A stretch of DNA of 64,000 nucleotides from Clostridiales bacterium oral taxon 876 str. F0540 (GTDB lineage: Bacteria; Bacillota; Clostridia; Clostridiales; Clostridiaceae), in NCBI GenBank assembly GCA_000466585.1, contig KE993509.1:73689-137688 (forward strand), written 5' to 3'. The translations under genes and the position numbers were made by a program. Below the pieces are notes generated by a model. That model was given only the letters and a program-made list of their open reading frames with translations. It did no database searches and had not been told where the DNA came from. Every line of letters begins with the position of its first letter. Positions within the stretch are counted from its first letter, which is position 1. Shown one piece after another: positions 41,940-49,765 of the stretch.

Positions 41940-44186
41940 TTAAAAGCTGCTGCTATCTTTTAATATTATTTTCTCTGCAGTTATCGGAAGACTATAGCAT
42001 CTGTAGCCTGCAGCATTATATATTGCATTTGAAATAGCCGGTGCCGGCGCATCAATGCTTATTTCCCCTACACCCTTCATTCCGAAAGCACCTGTAGCTT
42101 CATATGTCTCAACATGAAATGTTTCAATCTCAGGAACATCCATAATACTAGGAATAATATAGGTAGACATTTTATTGTTTAAAACTTTAGAATCCTTAAG
42201 TTTTAAACCTTCATACAATGCATATCCTATTCCTTGAGCTGCTCCTCCTTGTATTTGTCCCTTTAAGGATTGAGGATTTATAACCTTGCCACAATCAGTA
42301 GCAGTGATATATTTAAGAATTTCCACCTTTCCTGTAAGCATATCCACTTCAACCAAAGCCATATGAGCAGCATAGGAGTATATAATATGAGGAAGTCCAT
42401 GACCTATTTCATGCTTGTCTGCTGCTATTGGGTTATCCACATAGCATATTGCAATTCTGTCTTCTTTTGGCATATATCTGTATATATCACTAAAGGACAT
42501 ACTCCATGTTTTACCTGAAATTTCTTCTTCACAGATTATAAGATTATCTTTATCTTCATTTAATACAAGTGCTGCAGTGCTGAGCATTTTATCTTTAAGT
42601 ATTTTTGCTGCACCGTCTAAAGCCTTTCCATATATATAGGTAGTTCTTGATGCAGAAGCAGGACCTGAGTCAAGAGTATACTTCGAATCAGGTGTAGTGT
42701 ATCTAACCTTGTTTTTATTAATATTAAAATGCTCTGCGACAATTTGAACATATGCAGTTGTATTTCCTTGCCCCATATCTGATATTCCACCATAGGCAAT
42801 TAAGCTTCCATCTTCACAAAGTTCTATCTTGCCTTGAGCAAAGTCAGGAATATTTACCCCGAGTCCTCCTCCCTGATAGGAAGCTGCTATACCGAGTCCT
42901 CTTCTTCTATGAATTTTATCTGTTTTCAAGTTTTTGTCTTTATTTATATAAAGCTCTGTATTTTCAAGAGCTTCTAAACATTCTTTAAGTCCTGTGCTGT
43001 AAATAAAGGTATGTCCTATACATGATGTGTCCCATTGTTTTATGACGTTTATTTTTCGTATATCAAGAGGTGATATGTTTAATTTTTCAGCCGCTATATC
43101 CATTTGAGATTCAAAAGCAAAATTAACTTGTGGTACTCCAAAACCTCTGAAAGCTCCCCCTATAGGATTGTTTGTATAAACCGCAAAGCCTTCAACATGA
43201 GAGTTTTCTATTTTGTAAGGTCCTGCAAAGTGTTCTACAGCTAAATTTAGTACCTCCGCTCCCAAGCTTGCATATGCACCTTTATCAAAATAGAGTTTAG
43301 CCTGACAGCCCAGTATTGTTCCATCTTTTCTAAATGCTGTTTTATATTCCATATAAGCCGCATGTCTGTGATAGCTGGAGTTTATTGATTCAGATCTTTC
43401 CAGGAAAATTCTTACCGGCCTTCTAAGTTTGATTACTGCAAGGGCAATAAGAAGCTGAATTGTAATGCCATCTTTTCTTCCAAAACCTCCGCCGAAGAAA
43501 GGTGCGGAAACTCTAATATCTTCCTTTGGTATATTAAGTGCATAGGAAATTTCTGCTATGTCTCTGTAGATTGTCTGAGTTCCGGCCCATATAGCAAGCT
43601 TTCCATCTTCATCTATTTTTCCAAATCCAGCCTCAGTCTCAAGAGGCATATGATCTTGAAAAGGTACACTGTATTTATTATCTACTATTAAATCTGCTTC
43701 TTTAAAAGCTTTTTTAATATCTCCTTTTAAAAGTTCTATATGATGGAGTAAATTTCCGTTCTTATGAATCTTTTCAGCATTTTCCTTAAGACCTTCAAAG
43801 GGATCTCTGATTATCTCCAAAAGTTCATACTTTATAATTATTTCTTTAACAGCTTTTTCTACAGATTGCTTATTCTCTCCTACAACCAGACATATAGGGT
43901 CTCCGATACATCTAACTTTGTGTTCCACTAATATCTCCTGATCCTTATGCACAATTCCATACCTGTTTGTTCCAGGTATGTCCTTAGCTGTAAAAATAGC
44001 TGTTATCCCCGGCACAGCTTTGGCTTTTTCCATATCGATGCTTATAATCTTTGCATGTGGTACCTCTGCCCTTTTCACACCTAAAATTAAGGTATCCTTA
44101 TCATACATATCTGAAGGATACTTATGGGTCCCATCTGCTTTAATAATTCCGTCAACCCTGTTGAATTCTCTGCCTATATATCTCAA
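41940..44186 (-). CDS. Molybdenum hydroxylase large (MoCo) subunit (probably set B)
   Basis: A 748-residue MoCo subunit, first gene of the operon. Motifs are FFGGGFGRKDG, GGAFRGFGVPQ, DMGQGNTTAY and the active site GMKGVGEIS (Glu). It differs from the other two copies in FGRKDG and in Met/Val of the active-site loop, implying another substrate. I start at TTG 44186, 5 nt after AGGAGGGGG; the resulting start MRYIGREFNRVDG aligns exactly with MNYIGKDYKRVDG of the next gene. An upstream in-frame TTG lies inside the ribosome binding site. Fe-S and FAD partners are probably the set B genes further down. Confidence 0.87.
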   Translation of the reverse strand: MRYIGREFNRVDGIIKADGTHKYPSDMYDKDTLILGVKRAEVPHAKIISIDMEKAKAVPGITAIFTAKDIPGTNRYGIVHKDQEILVEHKVRCIGDPICLVVGENKQSVEKAVKEIIIKYELLEIIRDPFEGLKENAEKIHKNGNLLHHIELLKGDIKKAFKEADLIVDNKYSVPFQDHMPLETEAGFGKIDEDGKLAIWAGTQTIYRDIAEISYALNIPKEDIRVSAPFFGGGFGRKDGITIQLLIALAVIKLRRPVRIFLERSESINSSYHRHAAYMEYKTAFRKDGTILGCQAKLYFDKGAYASLGAEVLNLAVEHFAGPYKIENSHVEGFAVYTNNPIGGAFRGFGVPQVNFAFESQMDIAAEKLNISPLDIRKINVIKQWDTSCIGHTFIYSTGLKECLEALENTELYINKDKNLKTDKIHRRRGLGIAASYQGGGLGVNIPDFAQGKIELCEDGSLIAYGGISDMGQGNTTAYVQIVAEHFNINKNKVRYTTPDSKYTLDSGPASASRTTYIYGKALDGAAKILKDKMLSTAALVLNEDKDNLIICEEEISGKTWSMSFSDIYRYMPKEDRIAICYVDNPIAADKHEIGHGLPHIIYSYAAHMALVEVDMLTGKVEILKYITATDCGKVINPQSLKGQIQGGAAQGIGYALYEGLKLKDSKVLNNKMSTYIIPSIMDVPEIETFHVETYEATGAFGMKGVGEISIDAPAPAISNAIYNAAGYRCYSLPITAEKIILKDSSSF

Positions 44187-44294
44187 GGCATCCCCCTCCT
44201 CCAATTACCCTATTTCTTAAGTTTTATTTTTTGGGTTAATTTATTTATATTATTTTTGCATAAATATATTACAACTTTTAAGGCTGCAAAAAGC

Positions 44295-44328
44295 TTTAAG
44301 GCTGCGAAGTTTTCACTCCGCAGCCTCA
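44295..44328 (-). terminator. Terminator of the RNase H-like gene
   Basis: GGCTGCG(gag) and (ctt)CGCAGCC form a GC-rich stem with the stop codon in the loop; on the reverse strand TTAAAGCTTTTT follows. It separates this gene from the purine operon, whose promoter may be the TTGTAA-16-TAATAT sequence just beyond. Confidence 0.65.
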
Positions 44329-45029
44329 TTAAGCTCGCTATTTTTAATTTCAGGTTCTTCGCTTTCTGTTTCTTCAATCTTAATAACATTTTCCCAAGTC
44401 ATAATCATATGATATAGACTTACTACATCCTGTTCATTATATAAAAGTATCTTTTCCTTTTTTTCTTCCGGCATCCTATTCATATAATCATTATCTTTCA
44501 TAATTTTATGAAAGGTTTTCGCTAAGTTAGCACCGCTTATAAGTTCACTGTCTCTGATAATTCCAAATTCCTTCTCTAGAGCTTTTAAACCAATAGAGGT
44601 TTTCTTAATCTTTTCATATTCCTTTTGTAAATCTATACTTATAAATTTGTCTTCAATTTTAAAGTTAAGCTTATATTTGTCAAACAAATAGTTTATGATA
44701 GTGTAATCGTTGTTTCCCGAAAAAGTAATCATATACTTTTTATTACTCTTAAGCATGTTATTAAAATATTTTTTAGCAAGCAATAATATATCATAGGATT
44801 CTTCTTTATTCTCAATCATATATTGAGTAACCTTTAAACAATTGTCGCTGTCATCAAAGTATGAACAGCCAAATACGCCTACACAAATTGGTTTTTTATA
44901 CACATAATGCTCAAGATCAAAGAAAAGTGCATCCTTATAAATATCTCTTCTTTCATCAAAAAGCAGCGCATACCTTGTATCTAAATTTTCAATATAAATT
45001 TTATTTTCTCTAGTAATCAATAATACCAC
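44313..45029 (-). CDS. RNase H-like (YprB-type) exonuclease-domain protein
   Basis: A 238-residue protein with a DEDD-like layout: FFDLEH (D and E near residue 38), SGNNDYTI (D near residue 107) and YNEQDVVSLY (D near residue 206). The family is RNase_H_2/YprB, presumed 3'-5' exonucleases. A paralogue is encoded at 54.6-55.4 kb. It lies 7 nt downstream of a HAD phosphatase gene, in the same unit. The substrate is unknown. Confidence 0.7.
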   Translation of the reverse strand: MVLLITRENKIYIENLDTRYALLFDERRDIYKDALFFDLEHYVYKKPICVGVFGCSYFDDSDNCLKVTQYMIENKEESYDILLLAKKYFNNMLKSNKKYMITFSGNNDYTIINYLFDKYKLNFKIEDKFISIDLQKEYEKIKKTSIGLKALEKEFGIIRDSELISGANLAKTFHKIMKDNDYMNRMPEEKKEKILLYNEQDVVSLYHMIMTWENVIKIEETESEEPEIKNSELNEAAE

Positions 45030-45035
45030 TCTTTT

Positions 45036-45767
45036 CTAATCAATCTGAATCAAATCTGGGGTCAGTTTATAAATAACATCTTTTCTTTCAACAACTAAGA
45101 GAGCCTTTTTTCTTGTTTCCTCGCTACTTTGAACTTTTTTAATAAGCTCTCGGGTTGGGTTAACGCACACAGGATTTCCTACCATTTGAAACATTGAAAA
45201 ATCTCCGGCCGTATCACCATATGCATAGCTTTTGCTTAAATCTATGTTATACTTTTGTGTAAAATAGTTAACAGCTTCTTTTTTGCTTATGCTGTCCCAC
45301 ATGGGAGCAACTTCACCTGTGTAAAAATTATCTTCATTAAGAATATATTCAGCACCCTTGTAGTCATCAAACCCATGTTTTAATGCCATTTCCTTTACAA
45401 GCTCTATAGGGCTTCCCGAAATAGTAATAAGAACATGCCCTTGCTCCTTATGCCATCTTATTCTGTCTCTTGTAAATGTGTATACTCTATCACCCTTTTG
45501 CTTTACTACATTTTGTGCAATAAATTCAATTTGTGATTTATGCAGCCCCTTAATAGCTTCTATATATATATCAGCCATCTTTAAAAGATAGTTATCATAA
45601 TTTCCCTGCCTTTTATCCCACTTCTGATACTCTATCCTTACATCATTATACCATCTTTCAGGCTCAATTATCTCATACTTTACAAGTTTTTTAAAAATTT
45701 CAGCTATAAGTCCCTCTCTGTACAAAGTTCCATCAATATCATAAAATGCACCTATATTTTTACCCAT
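45036..45767 (-). CDS. HAD-IB family phosphatase (SerB-like)
   Basis: A 243-residue HAD hydrolase. Motif I is FYDIDGTLYRE (nucleophile D and acid D near residue 11), motif II ITISGSP, motif III/IV YGDTAGDFSMF with Lys upstream (KEAVNYF). The HAD-IB group includes phosphoserine phosphatase and CicA-like enzymes; the substrate cannot be assigned. I use the ATG at 45767, 4 nt after GGAGGT; an in-frame TTG lies inside that site. Confidence 0.85.
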   Translation of the reverse strand: MGKNIGAFYDIDGTLYREGLIAEIFKKLVKYEIIEPERWYNDVRIEYQKWDKRQGNYDNYLLKMADIYIEAIKGLHKSQIEFIAQNVVKQKGDRVYTFTRDRIRWHKEQGHVLITISGSPIELVKEMALKHGFDDYKGAEYILNEDNFYTGEVAPMWDSISKKEAVNYFTQKYNIDLSKSYAYGDTAGDFSMFQMVGNPVCVNPTRELIKKVQSSEETRKKALLVVERKDVIYKLTPDLIQID

Positions 45768-45851
45768 TTTAACCTCCAACACATCCTTTATTACTATAAT
45801 ATTATAATAATATAAATAATGCTATTATTTAGTATACCCAAATTTGTCCAA

Positions 45852-45888
45852 ATTAATAAAAGCAGACTCAGGTCTGCTTTTTTAATGT
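45852..45888. terminator. Terminator after metQ, bidirectional
   Basis: AAAAGCAGAC / GTCTGCTTTT pair as a 10-bp stem with a short loop (TCAG) and T-runs on both strands. It ends the metNIQ operon. Confidence 0.8.
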
Positions 45889-45949
45889 AGAGTATAGAAT
45901 TAATAATGTAAAATAAATAATAATATCATCATTAATTCTAAATTCTACA
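45886..45949. repeat. Imperfect palindromic intergenic repeat
   Basis: Left arm 45886-45908 and right arm 45927-45949, each 23 nt, are complementary at 20 positions and read TGTAGA...AGAATTAAT in both directions. The 18-nt centre is AT-only. The build is that of a dispersed hairpin repeat; it lies next to the metNIQ terminator. Confidence 0.6.
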
Positions 45950-45966
45950 TCTTATATACTAAATTT

Positions 45967-46794
45967 TTAAAATGCCGGCACTATGCTTCCATTATACTTA
46001 TCTTCTATAAATTTCTTTATTTCTGGGGAATTCAACACCTCAGATAATGCCTTTATAGCTTCCTTGTCTTTATCTTGTTTTCTAACTGCAAGTATATTTG
46101 CATAAGGTGAATCCTTTGACTCTATTGCAAGTGCATCCTTTGACGGATTTAACTTAGCTTCTAAAGCATAGTTTGTATTGATAACTGCAGCATCTACATC
46201 GTCAAGGGTTCTAGGAAGCTGTGCAGCCTCTAACTCTTTAATTTTTATCTTCTTAACATTTTCTGTTATGTCTAGAGCTGTTACAAGATCTCCGCTTTTA
46301 AGCTTTATAAGTCCTGCTGTTTCTAAAACTCTAAGTGCTCTTGCTTCGTTAGTTGCATCGTTTGGAACCGCAATGGTTGCTCCTTCCTTTATTTCCTTTA
46401 AATCTTTAATTTTGTGTGAATACACGCCCATTGGCTCTATATGAACCTTAACTGTATAATCCAAGTTAAGATTTTTTTCCTTATTCATATTCTGAAGATA
46501 TGGCACATGCTGAAAGAAATTTGCATCAAGTTCTCCATCATTTACTGCTAAGTTTGGCTGAACATAGTCGGTAAATTCCTTAATCTCAAGCTTATAGCCC
46601 TTTTTCTCAAGTAGTGGTGCTGCTGCCTCTAGAATTTCCTTATGAGGAACCGGTGTTGCCCCTACTTTTATTACCTTTTTATCTGATCCATTTGAAGCTG
46701 TACCGGACGTTGCTGCTGCATCCTTCTTAGCCCCACATCCTGCAAGTCCTACTGTTAGCACTGCTGCTAATAAAATACTTAATGATTTTTTCAT
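45967..46794 (-). CDS. metQ: Methionine-binding lipoprotein MetQ
   Basis: Substrate-binding lipoprotein of a methionine ABC importer. The signal peptide ends in the lipobox VGLAGC with C20 as the lipidated residue. The mature part (275 residues in total) has the NLPA/MetQ signature VGATPVPHKEILEAA and YLQNMNKEKNLNL, and the C-terminal SPYANILAVRKQD. It is the last gene of metNIQ; the S-box upstream confirms methionine as the substrate. An inverted repeat (46818-46839) sits in the 55-nt gap after metI. Confidence 0.95.
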   Translation of the reverse strand: MKKSLSILLAAVLTVGLAGCGAKKDAAATSGTASNGSDKKVIKVGATPVPHKEILEAAAPLLEKKGYKLEIKEFTDYVQPNLAVNDGELDANFFQHVPYLQNMNKEKNLNLDYTVKVHIEPMGVYSHKIKDLKEIKEGATIAVPNDATNEARALRVLETAGLIKLKSGDLVTALDITENVKKIKIKELEAAQLPRTLDDVDAAVINTNYALEAKLNPSKDALAIESKDSPYANILAVRKQDKDKEAIKALSEVLNSPEIKKFIEDKYNGSIVPAF

Positions 46795-46849
46795 ATATAA
46801 AGCCTCCTTTTTATTTTACATAAGAACTAATTCTTATGTCCCCTAAAAT

Positions 46850-47506
46850 TTACTTGCTTAATTTTTTATAAGCAAAATTACCTATGCTTTGCAATATTTG
46901 AACAACTAAAATAAGTATAATAACTGTGTAAATCATAATATCGGTTTTGAATCTTTGGTATCCATACCTTACTGCTATATCTCCAAGACCTCCGGCTCCA
47001 ATAGTGCCAGCCATAGCGGAATATCCTATAACACTTATAACTGTCAGTGTTATTCCTAAAATAATAGATGGAAGAGCTTCTTTTATCATAACTTTAAATA
47101 TGATTTGAGTTGTACTTGCACCAAAAGATTTTGCAGCTTCTATAATCCCTGCATCTACTTCTTTCAATGCAGATTCTATTACCCTTGCTGCAAAAGGTGC
47201 AGCTCCTATGGTTAAAGGAACAATAGCAGCATTTTTTCCTATTGTTGTTCCTACTATAAGTTTTGTAAGCGGAAAAATTGCTATCATTAATATAATGAAA
47301 GGAAATGACCTTAACAAATTTATAGAGAAATCCAATATTCTATTTATAGATTTATTAGGCCTAAGGCCTTTATCATCAGTAATTATCATAATAATAGCTG
47401 GTATAAATCCAATTACTACTGCAAATAAAGTTGATATTAGTACCATGTATAGAGTATCCCAAAGTCCAGGCAAAAGAATTTGAAAAATTAAATCGCTAGC
47501 CTTCAT
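46850..47506 (-). CDS. metI: Methionine ABC transporter permease MetI
   Basis: A 218-residue inner-membrane permease with about five membrane helices. The conserved EAA loop is EAAKSFGASTTQIIFKVMIKEALPS (core EAAKSFGAS), which docks on MetN. It overlaps metN by 11 nt. Confidence 0.94.
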   Translation of the reverse strand: MKASDLIFQILLPGLWDTLYMVLISTLFAVVIGFIPAIIMIITDDKGLRPNKSINRILDFSINLLRSFPFIILMIAIFPLTKLIVGTTIGKNAAIVPLTIGAAPFAARVIESALKEVDAGIIEAAKSFGASTTQIIFKVMIKEALPSIILGITLTVISVIGYSAMAGTIGAGGLGDIAVRYGYQRFKTDIMIYTVIILILVVQILQSIGNFAYKKLSK

Positions 47507-48464
47507 TTTTTATAACCTCCCAGCTCATTGATTGCTTTTGCAAAAAGTCAAATATTTTATACTGTTCTTTCTCCTCTGTATTAATAACAAGACTTCCTAA
47601 AACATCTTCTCTAAATTTTTCTAATTTGCCCCAAACAATAGAAAAATCTATATCAAGTTCTCTTGCCATGGAGGTAATAATAGTCTTTTGACTTTGATCT
47701 TTAGGGAAGAATATTTTTATGTTAACCCCCTCTTTAGGCAATATTTCTTCCTCTCCCATCAAATCTTTTAGTTCACTTCCCGGATTCAAAAACAGTTCTT
47801 CAACTACTCCAAGAGCCTTTATCTCACCTCCTTCCATCAACGCTGCTCTCATACATACCTCTTTAACAACTTCCATTTGATGAGTGACAATAATAATTGT
47901 TATTTTAAGTTTTTTATTTATTTCCTCAAGAAGATTAAGTATTGATTTAGTAGTCTTAGGATCAAGAGCTGAGGTAGCCTCATCGCAAAGCAGTATTTTG
48001 GGTTCAAGGGCCAGCGCTCTTGCAATTGCAACTCTCTGCTTTTGACCTCCGCTTAATTCTCTTGGATAACTTAATGCCTTTTCATCAAGTCCTACTAAGC
48101 TTAATAGATTTTTCACCTTTTCATTTATTTTTGACTTTTCAACTCCCCAAAGCTCCATAGGTAGCGCAATATTATCATAAACATTAACTCTGTTTAAAAG
48201 ATTAAAGCTCTGAAAAATCATACCCAGGTCTTTTCTGAAACTTCTAAGTTCTTTATTCTTTAAAGCCTTAACTTCCTTTCCCATAACCATGACTCTTCCT
48301 TTATCGTAGCCTTCTAGACCATTAAGGCATCTTAAGAGAGTTGACTTTCCTGCACCGCTATGGCCTACAATCCCAAAGATTTCTCCTTGTTCAATTTCTA
48401 AATGTATATCTCTTAGTACTTGAGTTTTTCCAAAATTCTTATAAACACCACTGATTTGAATCAT
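47496..48464 (-). CDS. metN: Methionine ABC transporter ATP-binding protein MetN
   Basis: A 322-residue ATPase energising methionine import. Walker A is GHSGAGKST, the signature LSGGQKQRV, Walker B LLCDEATSALDP, then the switch THQ. The C-terminal 75 residues form the NIL domain that binds methionine and gives trans-inhibition in MetN. I start at ATG 48464 (MIQISGVYK); an ATG six codons earlier has no ribosome binding site. It is first in the operon, downstream of the S-box riboswitch. Confidence 0.94.
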   Translation of the reverse strand: MIQISGVYKNFGKTQVLRDIHLEIEQGEIFGIVGHSGAGKSTLLRCLNGLEGYDKGRVMVMGKEVKALKNKELRSFRKDLGMIFQSFNLLNRVNVYDNIALPMELWGVEKSKINEKVKNLLSLVGLDEKALSYPRELSGGQKQRVAIARALALEPKILLCDEATSALDPKTTKSILNLLEEINKKLKITIIIVTHQMEVVKEVCMRAALMEGGEIKALGVVEELFLNPGSELKDLMGEEEILPKEGVNIKIFFPKDQSQKTIITSMARELDIDFSIVWGKLEKFREDVLGSLVINTEEKEQYKIFDFLQKQSMSWEVIKNEG

Positions 48465-48537
48465 ATCCTTACATCCCACCATTCAAAGTTAATATATAAT
48501 ATCAGTTAATATTGATTACCATTCTAATTTAGATTAA

Positions 48538-48568
48538 AAAATAAAATCCGAGGAAACCTCGGATTTTA
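48538..48568 (-). terminator. Intrinsic terminator of the S-box leader
   Basis: AAAATCCGAGG / CCTCGGATTTT form an 11-bp stem; on the reverse strand TATTTTTTAATC follows. When SAM is bound the riboswitch lets this hairpin form and stops metNIQ transcription. Confidence 0.92.
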
Positions 48569-48577
48569 ATATCCCAA

Positions 48578-48697
48578 TTTCCCTCATCTTTCAGTATTCA
48601 TAAGAATACTGCAGGAATTGGCACCATTGTATTATTAAAAATAATACCGGTTGCCGGGCTTCATAGGGCCAGTCCCTCCACCTCTCTAGATAAGTTT
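48578..48697 (-). promoter_or_regulatory. SAM-I (S-box) riboswitch upstream of metNIQ
   Basis: The reverse strand reads CTTATCTAGAGAGGTGGAG, then GGACTGGCCCTATGAAGCC and CGGCAACC, then GGTGCCAATTCCTGC, and later GATGAG: the hallmark S-box sequence in order. It represses the methionine importer when S-adenosylmethionine is plentiful. The 410-nt gene-free stretch 48465-48874 otherwise holds the promoter and terminator listed separately. Confidence 0.97.
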
Positions 48698-48754
48698 ATA
48701 TTTATTTTTATAACTTTAGTGTTTTACAGCAATACAATGTTTTGTATTGATTTT

Positions 48755-48783
48755 ATTATATTAACATCTGGTGTATATGTCAA
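48755..48783 (-). promoter_or_regulatory. Promoter of the metNIQ operon
   Basis: TTGACA (48778-48783) and TATAAT (48755-48760), both consensus, are separated by 17 nt on the reverse strand, about 60 nt before the S-box. Confidence 0.88.
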
Positions 48784-48874
48784 TAGTATTTTTGCAAGTT
48801 TTTATATTTTCTCATTCAATTTATGACAAATTCATAGGTAAACGTTTCAAATTGTTAAACTTATATCAGAACAG

Positions 48875-49597
48875 TTAAGCATACTTTAAAAAATCATTCA
48901 ATTGCTTTTCTAGTTTTTTTGTATACTCTTTATCCATAGGTTCAACATTTTCTAATCTGTATCGTATACCTAATTTTTCATACTTTTGAACTCCTAAAGT
49001 ATGATATGGAAGCAATTCAACTTTTTCAACATTTTTTATAGTCTTAATTATTTCTTTGAGCTTTTCAATATGTTCTTCGGAATCAGTTATTCCTGGAACT
49101 ACAACATGTCTGATCCATACCTTTGTATTAGATCTTTCAAGTGCTTCTAAAAATTGATCCAAACCATGCTTGCTTCTGCCGGTAAGATTTTTGTAGCCTA
49201 TATCATCAACGTGTTTTATATCAAGTAAAACCAAGTCAGTATACTGAAGTATTTCGTCATACTGCCCAAAGCCGTATCCTGCAGTATCCAGCGCTGTGTG
49301 TATTCCCTTTTCCTTGCAGAGCTTAAGCATTTCAAGCAAAAATTCAGGTTGAAGAAGAGGATCTCCGCCGGAAAAAGTAACACCGCCGCCAGAACGTTCA
49401 AAGTAAGGCTTAAATCTCATTATCTTTCTTAGAAGCTCTTCCGGAGTGTATTCCGTTCCTCCATCAGTAGCCCAAGTATCTGGATTATGACAATAAGAAC
49501 ATCTTAATTTACAGCCCTGAAGAAAAACTACAGTCCTAACTCCAGGACCATCAACTAATCCCATACTTTCTATTGAGTGCACTCTGCCTTTTAACAT
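48875..49597 (-). CDS. pflA: Pyruvate formate-lyase activating enzyme
   Basis: Radical SAM enzyme that installs the glycyl radical on pyruvate formate-lyase. The 240 residues match the short PflA form (no extra ferredoxin domain). The cluster motif is GCKLRCSYC with C29, C33 and C36; GGVTFSGGDPLLQ is the SAM-binding GGE-like motif. It lies 168 nt downstream of pflB in the same direction, with a repeat between. AGGAGGGG precedes the ATG. Confidence 0.95.
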   Translation of the reverse strand: MLKGRVHSIESMGLVDGPGVRTVVFLQGCKLRCSYCHNPDTWATDGGTEYTPEELLRKIMRFKPYFERSGGGVTFSGGDPLLQPEFLLEMLKLCKEKGIHTALDTAGYGFGQYDEILQYTDLVLLDIKHVDDIGYKNLTGRSKHGLDQFLEALERSNTKVWIRHVVVPGITDSEEHIEKLKEIIKTIKNVEKVELLPYHTLGVQKYEKLGIRYRLENVEPMDKEYTKKLEKQLNDFLKYA

Positions 49598-49616
49598 AAA
49601 ATCCCCTCCTTCAAAT

Positions 49617-49731
49617 TAATTAATAAACACGGAATCTTAGAGAATACAGGGAGGACACGAAAGATTTTTAATATTGATATAAAATTTCTTCTGCGTCTTC
49701 GGTGTTCTCCGTTAATTCCGTGTTTAATTAT
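49617..49731. repeat. Dispersed palindromic element between pflB and pflA
   Basis: Outer arms AAACACGGAAT (49625-49635) and ATTCCGTGTTT (49715-49725) are exact inverted copies inside a longer imperfect fold (AGAATACAGGGAGGACACGA against TCGGTGTTCTCC). The wording (ACGGA, GGACACGA, GCGTCTTCGGTG) is that of a widespread bacterial intergenic palindrome. It has no ORF. Confidence 0.7.
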
Positions 49732-49765
49732 TTTTTATTAAACTTTGAATCTATGCTTTTATAAA

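Noticed and set aside
44187..44204. Upstream TTG start of the first MoCo large subunit
   Set aside because: It lies within the GGAGGAGGGGG ribosome binding site, and the start six codons later aligns with the paralogue.
46818..46839. ACATAAGAA / TTCTTATGT inverted repeat between metI and metQ as a terminator
   Set aside because: It is short and AT-rich with no proper T-run; at most it is a minor RNA hairpin.
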